From Tatumella sp. JGM91 (GTDB lineage: Bacteria > Pseudomonadota > Gammaproteobacteria > Enterobacterales > Enterobacteriaceae): a DNA stretch of 52,776 nt. The notes beneath the pieces were generated by a model. That model made no database searches, had not been told where the DNA came from, and saw only the letters and a program-made list of their open reading frames with translations. Below, one piece after another: positions 1 to 13,537 of the stretch. Each line of letters begins with the position of its first letter. Position 1 is the stretch's first letter. The stretch spans positions 1-52,776 of the forward strand of contig NZ_JAERJP010000022.1 of NCBI RefSeq assembly GCF_018257575.1, written 5' to 3'. A program made the position numbers and the translations under genes.

Positions 1-36
1 CTGCGTACCGATGAACTCAGCCAGAACGCGGCATAA
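1..36 (+). CDS. 3' end of an unidentified upstream phage gene (partial)
   Basis: Frame 1 is open from the window edge for eleven codons (LRTDELSQNAA) to a TAA, followed 13 bases later by the ssb start with its own GGGAGAG ribosome-binding site. Phage ssb genes often follow recombination or nuclease genes, so this could be the tail of such a protein. Eleven residues are too few to identify it. Confidence 0.4.
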   Translation: MRTDELSQNAA

Positions 37-49
37 CAGGGAGAGTTAA

Positions 50-517
50 ATGGCAAGCAAAGGCGTAAACCGAGTGACACTCGTCGGGAACTTGGGGCAG
101 GACCCTGAAGTGCGGTACTTGCCCAATGGAGGGGCGGTAACCAACATCACGCTGGCAACATCGGAGAGCTGGCGGGATAAGCAGACAGGCGAGAGCAAGG
201 AAGTTACGGAATGGCACCGTGTGGTGCTGTTCGGAAAATTGGCAGAGGTCGCCGGGGAGTATCTGCGTAAGGGATCGCAAGTTTATATCGAAGGACAACT
301 CAAAACCCGCAAATGGCAGGACCAGGGTGGACAGGACCGGTACACAACGGAAGTGATCGTGAATGTCGGCGGCACAATGCAGATGCTTGGTGGCCGACAA
401 GGTGGATCGGGAGGGAATCAGGGTAGCCAGAACAGCGGCCAGCAGTCCGGTATCCCTCAGCAAGGATGGGGCCAGCCACAATCAGGCCACCAAAGGGACG
501 ATGAGCCACCATTCTGA
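50..517 (+). CDS. ssb: Single-stranded DNA-binding protein (phage/element-borne)
   Basis: 155 residues. The N-terminal OB fold (about 1-110) begins [20 protein letters not shown] and carries the usual [16 protein letters not shown] and [15 protein letters not shown] blocks. A Gly/Gln-rich linker (about 113-145) leads to the acidic tip DDEPPF, a version of the DDDIPF tip that recruits replication and repair partners. It should bind ssDNA as a tetramer. The length is shorter than chromosomal enteric SSB (about 178), mainly in the linker. Lying next to phage-type small ORFs and an integrase, it is most likely the element's own SSB rather than the host gene, which normally sits beside uvrA. Confidence 0.95.
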   Translation: MASKGVNRVTLVGNLGQDPEVRYLPNGGAVTNITLATSESWRDKQTGESKEVTEWHRVVLFGKLAEVAGEYLRKGSQVYIEGQLKTRKWQDQGGQDRYTTEVIVNVGGTMQMLGGRQGGSGGNQGSQNSGQQSGIPQQGWGQPQSGHQRDDEPPF

Positions 518-561
518 ATAAAATCATCCTCCCTATCCGGAGGGCTACTTAGGAGGGGAAA

Positions 562-663
562 GTGACTCGAATTACATCCCGCATACTGGCAGGTAAATAT
601 CCTGCTTTCATTAAACGAATAGCGTTCCGCATTGCTCTGTGGGATGCGTACAGGAGGAAGTGA
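562..663 (+). CDS. Small basic phage ORF, 33 aa, GTG start
   Basis: A GTG start at 562 follows an excellent ribosome-binding site (AGGAGGGG, 551-558). It encodes a short Arg/Lys-rich peptide (VTRITSRILAGKYPAF..., ending DAYRRK). Its TGA at 661-663 overlaps the ATG of the next ORF (TGATG), so translation is probably coupled. I do not recognise a family. The strong SD and the overlap are the only support that it is real. Confidence 0.45.
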   Translation: MTRITSRILAGKYPAFIKRIAFRIALWDAYRRK

Positions 664-833
664 TGATACTCGCCGGATACGTCATCCTCATTATCTCCGG
701 TAACCAGGCAACTCCCCTCACTGAACATATCTCCCCCACCGAAACACAATGCCAAGCCATCATCAACCGACTGCATGAGCGGCGGCCGGCGGCTGAGTTA
801 TTGTGTGGTGAAGTAGAAAGGAATAAATCATGA
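663..833 (+). CDS. Small phage protein, 56 aa, hydrophobic N-terminus
   Basis: The start at 663 is chosen because GGAGGAAG (652-659) sits just upstream and the ATG overlaps the previous stop. An in-frame ATG at 639 lacks a comparable site. The protein opens with a hydrophobic stretch (MILAGYVILIISG) and has two Cys and a C-terminal LLCGEVERN block. It loosely recalls the short DUF1482-type proteins of lambdoid phages (N-terminal hydrophobic segment, Cys near the middle and end), but this is only an impression. Its stop overlaps the next gene as ATGA. Confidence 0.55.
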   Translation: MILAGYVILIISGNQATPLTEHISPTETQCQAIINRLHERRPAAELLCGEVERNKS

Positions 834-1036
834 ATTACGCAGACCCACTCGACCAGGCATCAGAACTGGAACATCAGCAGTTACAGGTAGCAATGGCTAA
901 CCGCCCACGACCGAAGCCATTCACCGGAAAGTGCTATAACTGTGGCGACATGATCGACAAAGGCCACTATTGCGATGCCGACTGCCGCGAAGATGCCGAG
1001 AAGCAAGAACGCGCCGAGATGTTTAAGCGCCACTAA
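830..1036 (+). CDS. Small zinc-finger-like phage protein
   Basis: 68 residues. Four cysteines are arranged as CYNC (about 35-38) and CDADC (about 48-52), with the GHYC histidine between them, suggesting one zinc-binding knuckle. A charged helix rich in Glu/Lys/Arg follows to the C-terminus. Similar small zinc-ribbon proteins occur in phage early regions, but the function is not known to me. The ATGA overlap with the preceding ORF implies coupled translation. Confidence 0.6.
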   Translation: MNYADPLDQASELEHQQLQVAMANRPRPKPFTGKCYNCGDMIDKGHYCDADCREDAEKQERAEMFKRH

Positions 1037-1117
1037 TTCCACCCACTAGACCACCCTATCCCCGTACCGGTCACCGGCGGCATCGTCGTGCCTGCGGGTT
1101 GGGTAAAGGAGAATGCT

Positions 1118-1312
1118 ATGTTAATTGAACAACTCGTTACCGAAAAAGAAGTGATGGCCTGCCTGAACATCCGCTCGCCAAACACGATGTGGCGCTACAG
1201 AAAGGAATGCTGCTTCCCGGAACCGGTACGATCACATCCGAATCAATACCGGCCGTCCGAGGTGCAAAACTGGATTAATAATGGCGGTTCTAAGCAGAAG
1301 ATAGCTTCTTAA
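1118..1312 (+). CDS. Excisionase/AlpA-like helix-turn-helix protein
   Basis: 64 residues from the ATG at 1118, preceded by AAAGGAG (1105-1111). The in-frame GTG at 1088 lacks a site. The pattern LVTEKEVMACLNIRS...TMWRYRKECCFPEPVR, followed by YRPSEVQNWIN, is the MerR-like winged HTH of AlpA/Xis proteins: helix-turn-helix, then a wing, then the 'V..WI' helix. Such proteins act as directionality factors or activate integrase transcription. The 3' end overlaps the convergent integrase gene by 23 bases, which ties the two functionally and may let their transcripts interfere. Confidence 0.75.
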   Translation: MLIEQLVTEKEVMACLNIRSPNTMWRYRKECCFPEPVRSHPNQYRPSEVQNWINNGGSKQKIAS

Positions 1313-2471
1313 CGTGCCAGAAGATTTTATCCGCGTGAAGCTCATAGCCCTGCTTCTGGTCTTCAATCCAGTCATGCTTGTTATACACTGCCATAATCCC
1401 ACCCAAATCATGCCCCAGCATCTTCTCGGTGACATGGGGCGCTATTCCCTGCTCAGACAATCGGGTAACCAGCGTCCGGCGAAAATCGTGCGCTCTCCAG
1501 TACCCGATATCCATGCCGTCACGAACCCTGCCTATATACCTGTTGGCTGCTGATATGGTTATCGGCTTGTCCAGCGCGTCTCCCGGAAACAAAACATCTT
1601 TATATGTTGTTAGTGCCTTTTCAAGAAGCGGCTCAATTGCCGGGAAGATAGGCCGGCGAATGATATTGCCCATTTTGCTTAACTCTGCGGGCGTAGTCCA
1701 GATCATGCTATCCAGATCAAAGTGCTGTGTGGTGGCTTGCCTCAACTCTGAGTTTCTGGCGCCCCATAGCATCAGCATCTGGTGAAGGAGCTTATTAGCT
1801 GTGGATGCCCGTGTACGGTCTATCTTCAGCCATATCTGTGCCAGTTCCTGATAAGTCAGTACTCTGTCCCCTACCTGCGACGATGTACCAAAGTCACGGG
1901 GTAGAATGTTCATCAGGGATGAAGACTCAATATACTGCCGACGGATACACCAGTGTGCCGCGGTTCTGAGCTGACTGAGAACCTGACGGGCCCGGCGCGG
2001 ATTCTCTCGTTCCTGCACAGTAAAGAAATCAACCCACTGCTTAGCGGTGATGTCCTCAATGGGTACATACCGAAATGCACCCTCCATAACCTTCATTACC
2101 GTCGAGCTATAGAGGTCCCGGGTCTTGGGTCTGAGTTGCGTAATTACATAGTTTTGGTACCAGTAGTCCAGGCAGTCGGCCAAGGTAGCTTTTGAGCTCT
2201 GGCCTCTATCGAACTTAGAGCGTGGATCAGCGCCGGATGCAACCAGCAGCCTGAGCTCATCGGTAATATTTCTGGCATCCTTCAATGACACTGACGGATG
2301 CCGGCCAATACTCATGCGCTGAAATTTTCCCTGCCATTTAAAGCGGAACTGGAAGTTGATAACGCCTTTAGGTGATATCCTTGCGCTCAGGCCGTTAGAG
2401 TCTGTAACCTCCGAGGGTCCAGTATAGGCTTTGCCTGAAATTGTTCTTAGCTTCGTGTCTGAAAGGGCCAT
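1290..2471 (-). CDS. int: Tyrosine recombinase (phage/ICE integrase, P4-like)
   Basis: 393 residues from the ATG at 2471. A longer reading from a TTG at 2510 would add 13 residues without a clear ribosome-binding site. The N-terminal domain (MALSDTKLRTISGKAY... FRFKWQGKFQRMSIG) is the arm-binding domain of P4-type integrases. A SAM-like core-binding domain follows at about 100-180. The catalytic domain shows the first Arg in GARNSEL, the HDFRRT box (His-x-x-Arg), GHDLGG and the Tyr in MAVYNKHD, so all key residues are present and the enzyme should be active. It lies at the element end, transcribed away from sbcB. Confidence 0.93.
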   Translation of the reverse strand: MALSDTKLRTISGKAYTGPSEVTDSNGLSARISPKGVINFQFRFKWQGKFQRMSIGRHPSVSLKDARNITDELRLLVASGADPRSKFDRGQSSKATLADCLDYWYQNYVITQLRPKTRDLYSSTVMKVMEGAFRYVPIEDITAKQWVDFFTVQERENPRRARQVLSQLRTAAHWCIRRQYIESSSLMNILPRDFGTSSQVGDRVLTYQELAQIWLKIDRTRASTANKLLHQMLMLWGARNSELRQATTQHFDLDSMIWTTPAELSKMGNIIRRPIFPAIEPLLEKALTTYKDVLFPGDALDKPITISAANRYIGRVRDGMDIGYWRAHDFRRTLVTRLSEQGIAPHVTEKMLGHDLGGIMAVYNKHDWIEDQKQGYELHADKIFWHVKKLSSA

Positions 2472-2480
2472 TCTAAATTT

Positions 2481-2520
2481 GGTACACCAGAGAAATTGAG
2501 GTTGGTACAAGAATGGTACA
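2481..2520. repeat. Three direct GGTACA repeats upstream of int
   Basis: GGTACA occurs at 2481-2486, 2504-2509 and 2515-2520, two of them as TTGGTACA. Short repeats just upstream of an integrase start are typical of arm-type or excisionase sites in attP. They could also be chance in such a short interval. Confidence 0.35.
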
Positions 2521-2647
2521 AAATGTCGCGTGGAGTAAAGAGGATAATAAAGGAAAACTCAGGATAGAAAAGGTCGATAATTGAGCGATATAACCGGTAA
2601 TATTTTGATTTTTAATAAATTAACAGGAAAGAAAAGGAAGGTATTGG

Positions 2648-4078
2648 ATGAAAAATAATGAATCAGTAACACCTACCTTCCTCTTTCATGATTATGAGAC
2701 TTTCGGCAAGCACCCTGCACTGGATCGTCCGGCACAGTTTGCCGGCATCCGTACCGATGCGCAGTTCAATATCATCGGTGAACCAGAGGTTTTTTATTGC
2801 CAGCCCGCCGATGATTATCTCCCGCAGCCGGAAGCGGTGATGATCACCGGGATTACCCCGCAACATGCTCTGGCACAGGGGGTCAATGAGGCGGAGTTTG
2901 CCAGGCGTATCCACACTCTGTTTTCTGAACCGGCAACCTGTGTGGTGGGCTACAATAATGTCCGTTTTGATGATGAGGTTACCCGCAATATTTTTTACCG
3001 GAACTTCTATGAACCTTATGGCTGGAGCTGGCAGGCAGGAAATTCACGCTGGGATCTGCTGGATGTGATGCGTGCCTGTTATGCTCTCCGTCCTGAAGGT
3101 ATTCACTGGCCGGAAAACGAAGACGGATTGCCCTCTTTCCGGCTGGAACATCTGACGGCAGCCAACAATATCAGCCACGAACAGGCTCATGATGCTATGT
3201 CGGATGTTTATGCCACTATCGCCATGGCCAGACTGGTCAGAGAAAAACAGCCGAAATTATTCGATTTTCTGTTCCGCCATCGTAATAAAAATAAACTGCA
3301 GACCCTGATTGATATTCCGCAGATGAAACCACTGGTACATGTCTCGGGTATGTTCGGTGCGGCGCGGGGAAATACCAGCTGGATAGTGCCGCTGGCCTGG
3401 CATCCGGAGAATAAAAATGCCCTGATCACCCTCGACCTGGCCGGTGACCTCGAACCGTTGTTACAGGAAAATGCTCAGACTCTGCGTGAACGTCTGTACA
3501 GTACCCGTGAACAGCGCGGTAATCTGCCGGCAGTGCCGCTGAAACTGGTGCATATTAATAAATGTCCGGTACTGGCCCCGGCCAGTACATTGCGGCCGGA
3601 AGATGCCGCGCGACTGGCGATAGATCGCGCCCGTTGTCTGGAAAATCTGGCCCTGTTACGTCAGCACAGTGAAATTCGTGAGAAAGTTGTCGAAATTTAT
3701 GCGACCAGCCGTGAATTTCCGGCGACAGAGGATGTGGATGCACGGCTGTATGACGGCTTTTTCAGTGAGGCGGATAAGCATGCGATAAATATTATCCGTT
3801 CAACGGATCCCCGCCATTTACCGGCGCTGGATATTCGCTGGCAGGATCCGCGCATCGATGCACTGCTGTTTCGCTACCGCGCCCGTAATTTCCCGGGAAC
3901 GCTGGATGACAGTGAGCAGCAACGCTGGCTGGAACACCGCAGAGAAAGTCTGTCAGCCACCCGGGCAGAAAAGTACCTTGCTGAGCTGCAGCAACTTTCT
4001 GCGCTCTATCCGGACGACGCACATAAGCAGTCACTGCTGAAAGCATTATACCGGTACGCTGAAAGCTTACTGAACTGA
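2648..4078 (+). CDS. sbcB: Exodeoxyribonuclease I
   Basis: 476 residues, collinear with E. coli ExoI (475). It degrades ssDNA 3' to 5' and acts in mismatch repair and recombination. The DEDDh exonuclease site is visible: FLFHDYETFG gives D15 and E17, the YNNVRFDDEVTRN block follows, and HDAMSDVYAT supplies the late His/Asp. The C-terminal SH3-like and helical extensions (about 200-476) are full length. The start is set by AAGGAAGG about 6 bases upstream. Because the mobile element ends immediately upstream, any native promoter must lie in the roughly 130 bases after the integrase region or come from the element. A shared terminator separates it from convergent plaP. Confidence 0.98.
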   Translation: MKNNESVTPTFLFHDYETFGKHPALDRPAQFAGIRTDAQFNIIGEPEVFYCQPADDYLPQPEAVMITGITPQHALAQGVNEAEFARRIHTLFSEPATCVVGYNNVRFDDEVTRNIFYRNFYEPYGWSWQAGNSRWDLLDVMRACYALRPEGIHWPENEDGLPSFRLEHLTAANNISHEQAHDAMSDVYATIAMARLVREKQPKLFDFLFRHRNKNKLQTLIDIPQMKPLVHVSGMFGAARGNTSWIVPLAWHPENKNALITLDLAGDLEPLLQENAQTLRERLYSTREQRGNLPAVPLKLVHINKCPVLAPASTLRPEDAARLAIDRARCLENLALLRQHSEIREKVVEIYATSREFPATEDVDARLYDGFFSEADKHAINIIRSTDPRHLPALDIRWQDPRIDALLFRYRARNFPGTLDDSEQQRWLEHRRESLSATRAEKYLAELQQLSALYPDDAHKQSLLKALYRYAESLLN

Positions 4079-4094
4079 TTCGCAGATATAAAAA

Positions 4095-4121
4095 AACCCT
4101 GCCGTCATTGCCGGCAGGGTT
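4095..4121. terminator. Bidirectional terminator between sbcB and plaP
   Basis: A ten-base-pair stem, AACCCTGCCG / CGGCAGGGTT with a 7-base loop, has an A-run on its left. It therefore works as a Rho-independent terminator for leftward plaP and at least as a barrier for sbcB. Confidence 0.85.
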
Positions 4122-4143
4122 AATCAGTGTTCAGACCGACAGA

Positions 4144-5505
4144 TTATAATCCGTCTTCACTGTATTGTGGTACCGGTAATCTGAAGATACGGGTTACCAC
4201 GGCCAGGTAGATAATGCCGATAGCCGCCCAGATCAGCCCCAGAATCATAGAACTTTCTTCCAGGTTAACCCATAAAGCACCCACCGTCATCGCTCCCAGC
4301 AGTGGCAGGATCAGATAACTGATATGATCCTTCAGGGTCTTGTTACGTTTCTCACGGATCCAGAACTGTGAAATAACCGACAGGTTAACGAAGGTAAATG
4401 CCACCAGCGCACCGAAGTTAATCAGGGCAGTCGCCGTCACCAGGTCAAAGTTAATCGCCAGCAACGCAATGGCACCTACCAGCAACACATTCAGGGTCGG
4501 CGTAGACCACTTCGGTGAAATATAACCAAAGAAACGTTGCGGGAATACACCGTCACGTCCCATCACGTACATCAGACGGGAAACACCGGCATGTGCAGCC
4601 ATTCCGGATGCCAGCACGGTTACACAGGAGAAAATCAGGATACCGAACTGGAACGTTTTACCCGCTACGTACAGCATGATTTCCGGCTGTGAAGAGTCCG
4701 GATCTTTGAAGCGCGAGATATCCGGGAAATACAGTTGCAGGAAGTATGACACTGCAATAAACAGTAATCCGCCGATCAGGGCTGTCAGGAAAATAGCTTT
4801 CGGAATAGTGCGCTCTGCATCTTTGGTTTCTTCTGACAGTGAACTGATACCGTCAAAGCCAAGGAAGGAGAAGCACAATATTGTGGCCCCGGTGATCATA
4901 GGAACAACCTGCGCATCAGAAGACCAGAACGGTTTACTGCTTACCAGGGTACCGGCACCGACACCATGGCTGACGCCATAGATAACCAGACCAACAATAA
5001 ACACCATTACCGCAATCTGCAGGACCACGATAACACTGTTAAAGTTAGCGACTGTCTTAATCCCTTTAAGGTTAGTGACAGTCATAAACACCACCAGTAA
5101 TACAACGAAAATCCATGACGGGACCCCCGGTACCAGTGATTCAAAATAGCTTTTTGCCAGCAGAATATTAATCATGGGCATAAACAGATAGTCCAGCAAT
5201 GAGGACCAGCCGACCATAAATCCGACATGAGGACTGATGGATTTTTGCGCATAGGTATAGGCCGAACCAGCTGACGGGAAGCGGCGTACCAGCTTGCCAT
5301 AGCTCAGTGCGGTAAACAGAATAGCGATTAAGGCGAAAGCATAAGCGGTGGCAACATGGCCACTGGTCAGCCCGGAAACAATCCCAAAGGTATCAAACAG
5401 GGTCATTGGCTGCATATAAGCCAGACCAATCATCACCACAGGCAGCAGTGTCAGTGTTTTTTTCAGATTGGCACGCTGTGGTGCAGGAGAAGTATTATTT
5501 TGCAT
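4144..5505 (-). CDS. plaP: Putrescine importer PlaP (APC family permease)
   Basis: 453 residues, very close to E. coli PlaP (formerly YeeF). This inner-membrane, proton-coupled, low-affinity putrescine transporter is linked in E. coli to pili-driven surface motility. About twelve hydrophobic segments are readable. Conserved signatures include [20 protein letters not shown] near the N-terminus, [20 protein letters not shown] in the middle and [14 protein letters not shown] near the end. A GGGAG site lies upstream of the ATG. A 57-codon upstream ORF runs into this start, suggesting translational control. The LysR gene yeeY that follows plaP in E. coli is absent. Confidence 0.96.
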   Translation of the reverse strand: MQNNTSPAPQRANLKKTLTLLPVVMIGLAYMQPMTLFDTFGIVSGLTSGHVATAYAFALIAILFTALSYGKLVRRFPSAGSAYTYAQKSISPHVGFMVGWSSLLDYLFMPMINILLAKSYFESLVPGVPSWIFVVLLVVFMTVTNLKGIKTVANFNSVIVVLQIAVMVFIVGLVIYGVSHGVGAGTLVSSKPFWSSDAQVVPMITGATILCFSFLGFDGISSLSEETKDAERTIPKAIFLTALIGGLLFIAVSYFLQLYFPDISRFKDPDSSQPEIMLYVAGKTFQFGILIFSCVTVLASGMAAHAGVSRLMYVMGRDGVFPQRFFGYISPKWSTPTLNVLLVGAIALLAINFDLVTATALINFGALVAFTFVNLSVISQFWIREKRNKTLKDHISYLILPLLGAMTVGALWVNLEESSMILGLIWAAIGIIYLAVVTRIFRLPVPQYSEDGL

Positions 5506-5668
5506 GAGTCTGGCTCCCTACAGTAACAATCGGTGCGGATTGCTCCACAGGGAATTTCCGCGCGCGGCGAAACGTGAAGTGTAAAACAGATGTGCCATTG
5601 AATGTCGCGCCGTAGTCGTCGCGAAAGCGGCTACCAGATGCTGCTGGTAAAGTGGTGAACAACCCCAT
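5495..5668 (-). CDS. Upstream ORF overlapping the plaP start (possible leader peptide)
   Basis: 57 codons from an ATG at 5668 with TGAGGAAAT just upstream. It begins [15 protein letters not shown] and ends at a TAA (5497-5495) that overlaps the plaP ATG by 11 bases in another frame. E. coli has, as I recall, a short ORF (yoeI, starting MGQF) near plaP, so a leader here may be conserved although the sequences barely match. Position, SD and overlap suggest coupling or arrest-based control by polyamines or precursors. It could still be a chance ORF. Confidence 0.45.
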   Translation of the reverse strand: MGLFTTLPAASGSRFRDDYGATFNGTSVLHFTFRRARKFPVEQSAPIVTVGSQTHAK

Positions 5669-5682
5669 CAATATTTCCTCAG

Positions 5683-5705
5683 ACTCACTTCGGTGAGTGT
5701 TTTTT
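5683..5705 (+). terminator. UUCG-capped hairpin followed by T-run
   Basis: ACTCAC-TTCG-GTGAGT is followed by G and six T on the plus strand, a compact intrinsic terminator for a rightward transcript. No rightward gene lies upstream: plaP is leftward. It may therefore end an antisense or small RNA, or act as a 5' leader hairpin of the plaP mRNA just before the upstream ORF's ribosome-binding site. Confidence 0.5.
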
Positions 5706-5762
5706 GTGTATATCTCTCCGGAAAAGTTCCGGCCCCGTCAGGATGAGTAATCAAACATTTAC

Positions 5763-5802
5763 GCAAAAAAAATAACCGACGCCAGGAAAGGCATCGGTTA
5801 TT
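5763..5802 (-). terminator. Terminator of yeeZ
   Basis: The stem AATAACCGA / TCGGTTATT with an inner GCC/GGC pairing is followed on the minus strand by eight T. It is a good Rho-independent terminator about 90 bases after the yeeZ stop. Confidence 0.85.
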
Positions 5803-5889
5803 TCAAATTTTGCAGACGCGCATTTTGCATAAAACGCCCCCCCAATTCAAGCAAATATCGTGTTGTTTACCACATTTGCCAGAAATTGC

Positions 5890-6717
5890 TTATTGCATTG
5901 GCATATCAAACGGATCCGGCCACTGATATTCAAAACCCATTTGCTGACAAATACGTTGCGCTGCCACAATTTTTCCGTCCTGAGTGCCCTGTTGCGGGAT
6001 AAATTCAGGAGCCACCCAGCCTGCCTGTCGTGCCAGTCGTGGATAATACTGTTCTCTGGCCGGATGTTGCGGTGCACACAGGTTATACACTCGCCCGCTG
6101 GCCGGGTTTTCCAGTAACACTATGATCGCAGTAATAACATCATCAAGGTGAACAAGATTCACCCCTTGCTGACCACGGCTTAATCCGGTCTTACCTGCCA
6201 GAAAACGTCCCGGATGACGCCCCGGCCCCACCAGCCCTGCCAGCCGCAGAATATCAACACTGGTACCGGGCAAATCGTGCAACCATTGTTCAAGTTGTAC
6301 CAGTGACCGGCCGGCAGGCGTCACAGGATGCAACGGACTTTGTTCATCCACTTCACCTTCAGCATCACCATATACCGAAGTCGAGCTGGTAAAGATAATA
6401 TGTTTTACCTTGCGCGCCAGTGCGCTGTCGACGATATTCTGAACTGCATAAACATACTGCTGGCTGTTTTCTGCGGTACGGCTGGCTGGCAGTGTGACGA
6501 CCAGCGCATCCACTGCCAGTAAATCTGCCAGATCATCCTTATCACAATGCGGTTCCGGGTCCAGCGTCAGTTTACAGGCATTAATACCACTGGCCCTGGC
6601 AGCACGTACACCGTCTTCGGTCGTTTTACTGCCGGATACCTGCCAGCCGCGCCCTGCCAATGCACGGGCCAATGGCATCCCCAACCAGCCCAGACCCACA
6701 ATTGCTACTTTTTTCAT
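5890..6717 (-). CDS. yeeZ: YeeZ, NAD(P)-binding epimerase-like protein
   Basis: 275 residues, collinear with E. coli YeeZ (274), an extended SDR-type protein of unknown substrate. The Rossmann start MKKVAIVGLGWLGMPLA shows the GxGxxG dinucleotide motif. IIFTSSTSVYGDAEG contains the Ser/Tyr region typical of nucleoside-sugar epimerase relatives, though the classical YxxxK is not obvious. VDILRLAGLVGPGRHPGRF is a family hallmark. It lies divergent from the his operon across about 180 bases, as in E. coli. The molecular function is not established. Confidence 0.93.
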   Translation of the reverse strand: MKKVAIVGLGWLGMPLARALAGRGWQVSGSKTTEDGVRAARASGINACKLTLDPEPHCDKDDLADLLAVDALVVTLPASRTAENSQQYVYAVQNIVDSALARKVKHIIFTSSTSVYGDAEGEVDEQSPLHPVTPAGRSLVQLEQWLHDLPGTSVDILRLAGLVGPGRHPGRFLAGKTGLSRGQQGVNLVHLDDVITAIIVLLENPASGRVYNLCAPQHPAREQYYPRLARQAGWVAPEFIPQQGTQDGKIVAAQRICQQMGFEYQWPDPFDMPMQ

Positions 6718-6830
6718 TATAAAACCGCCTTTTTCAGCTGTTCAACGCAGTCACTGATGTTATTCCTCTGACCGGTTTCAGGCCAGTATAAATTTTTATT
6801 GTGCTTTTATTATGACCCGGTAAAAAAGTG

Positions 6831-6859
6831 TTGCCAGCCACTGAGATTTTGGTTAGGTT
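6831..6859 (+). promoter_or_regulatory. his operon promoter
   Basis: TTGCCA (6831-6836), a 17-base spacer and TAGGTT (6854-6859) form a sigma-70-type promoter about 40 bases before hisL. I recall TAGGTT as the -10 of the Salmonella his promoter. The spacing to the leader ORF fits transcription starting in the AAATGCCAGAC stretch. Confidence 0.7.
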
Positions 6860-6899
6860 AAATGCCAGACAAACGACTCACTAACCGTCGGAAAAATTT

Positions 6900-6947
6900 A
6901 TGAATCGCGTTCAGTTTAACCACCATCATCACCATCACCCTGACTAG
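6900..6947 (+). CDS. hisL: his operon leader peptide
   Basis: 15 residues, [15 protein letters not shown], with six consecutive His codons (E. coli has seven). When charged His-tRNA is scarce, ribosomes stall on the His run and favour the antiterminator, so the structural genes are transcribed. Codon content and position, with terminator and pause hairpins downstream, make the call certain. Confidence 0.97.
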
Positions 6948-6965
6948 TCTTTCAGGCGATGTGTG

Positions 6966-6988
6966 CCGGGAGACGAAAAGATCTCCCG
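6966..6988 (+). promoter_or_regulatory. his leader pause/antiterminator hairpin
   Basis: The inverted repeat CCGGGAGA / TCTCCCGG lies between hisL and the attenuator. This is the place of the alternative hairpins in the classical his leader, so it is probably one arm of the switch. Confidence 0.65.
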
Positions 6989-7007
6989 GTGGTTTGAGCG
7001 CTATTTT

Positions 7008-7041
7008 AAACCCCCGGAAGAAATCTTCCGGGGGTTTTTTT
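7008..7041 (+). terminator. his attenuator
   Basis: A 13-base-pair perfect stem (AAACCCCCGGAAG / CTTCCGGGGGTTT, loop AAAT) is followed by a T-run to 7041. It ends transcription before hisG when histidine is plentiful. Confidence 0.95.
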
Positions 7042-7101
7042 ATGGACAAAAATTTAACAATAAAAATTCCGGACAGGAACAACAGACAGAGGACAGGACA
7101 G

Positions 7102-8001
7102 ATGTTAGATAGCAAACGTATTCGCATTGCCATGCAGAAATCAGGTCGCCTGAGTGATGACTCACGTGAACTGCTGACACGCTGTGGTATAAAAATTAAT
7201 CTTCAGCAACAAAGACTTATTGCATTCGCAGAAAATATGCCAATCGATATCCTGCGGGTGCGCGATGATGATATTCCGGGCCTGGTCATGGACGGTGTCG
7301 TTGACCTGGGGATCATTGGTGAAAATGTGCTGGAAGAAGAGTTGTTGTCACGCCGGGCACAGGGCGAAGATCCCCGCTATACCACCCTGCGTCGCCTGGA
7401 TTTCGGTGGATGCCGGTTGTCACTGGCTATGCCGGCAGATGCTGAATACACAGGCCCGGAGTGCCTGAATAATAAACGTGTTGCGACCTCTTATCCGCAT
7501 CTTCTGAAACGCTACTTCGACAGCAAGGAGATTAATTTCAAGTCCTGTCTGCTGAACGGTTCTGTCGAAGTCGCGCCACGCGCCGGTCTTGCTGATGCAA
7601 TCTGCGATCTGGTTTCCACCGGAGCCACTCTGGAAGCGAACGGCTTACGCGAAGTCGATGTGATTTACCGCTCCAAAGCAGTACTGATCCAGCGCAACGG
7701 CGATATGCCTGAAGAAAAACAATATCTGATCGATAAGCTGCTGACCCGTATCCAGGGGGTTATCCAGGCCCGCGAATCAAAATACATTATGCTGCACGCA
7801 CCTTCAGACCGGCTGGAAGAAGTCATCAGTCTGTTACCGGGGGCTGAGCGCCCGACCCTGCTGCCACTGGCGGGCGACAAAGCAAGGGTCGCCATGCATA
7901 TGGTCAGCAGCGAAACACTGTTCTGGGAAACCATGGAAAAACTGAAAGCCCTGGGCGCCAGCTCAATCCTTGTTCTGCCGATTGAGAAAATGATGGAGTA
8001 A
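7102..8001 (+). CDS. hisG: ATP phosphoribosyltransferase
   Basis: 299 residues, the same length as E. coli HisG and nearly collinear. It catalyses the first step of histidine synthesis, ATP plus PRPP to phosphoribosyl-ATP, and is feedback-inhibited by histidine. The long form has a regulatory ACT-like C-terminal domain (about 225-299, [15 protein letters not shown] to the end). Catalytic-domain blocks include [30 protein letters not shown] and the PRPP loop [16 protein letters not shown]. The frame is open back through the attenuator, but the ATG at 7102 matches the family start. An in-frame ATG at 7042 lacks a ribosome-binding site. Confidence 0.98.
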   Translation: MLDSKRIRIAMQKSGRLSDDSRELLTRCGIKINLQQQRLIAFAENMPIDILRVRDDDIPGLVMDGVVDLGIIGENVLEEELLSRRAQGEDPRYTTLRRLDFGGCRLSLAMPADAEYTGPECLNNKRVATSYPHLLKRYFDSKEINFKSCLLNGSVEVAPRAGLADAICDLVSTGATLEANGLREVDVIYRSKAVLIQRNGDMPEEKQYLIDKLLTRIQGVIQARESKYIMLHAPSDRLEEVISLLPGAERPTLLPLAGDKARVAMHMVSSETLFWETMEKLKALGASSILVLPIEKMME

Positions 8002-8004
8002 GTG

Positions 8005-13530
<5,526 letters not shown>

Positions 13531-13537
<7 letters not shown>

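Larger units (their letters stand above)
1..2520. mobile_element. End of a prophage or integrative element next to sbcB
   Basis: An SSB gene, three tiny overlapping ORFs and an excisionase-like HTH gene all read rightward and meet a leftward tyrosine integrase. This is a typical early/recombination end of a temperate phage or integrative element. The other end lies outside the window, so no attL/attR pair can be compared, and the right border is set only as upstream of sbcB. sbcB is known in E. coli as an insertion site for some Stx phages, which fits this position. The boundary is inferred. Confidence 0.8.

Noticed and set aside
1314-1785. Rightward ORFs inside the integrase gene
   Set aside because: Antisense shadows of int; no ribosome-binding sites and no recognisable protein features.
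2472-2510. Extended integrase start at TTG 2510
   Set aside because: Rare start codon, no SD, and the added residues do not resemble P4-type integrase N-termini, which begin near MALSD.
6961-7101. N-terminal extension of hisG back to a GTG at 6961
   Set aside because: The added frame runs through the attenuator hairpin and lacks a ribosome-binding site; the ATG at 7102 matches the family start.
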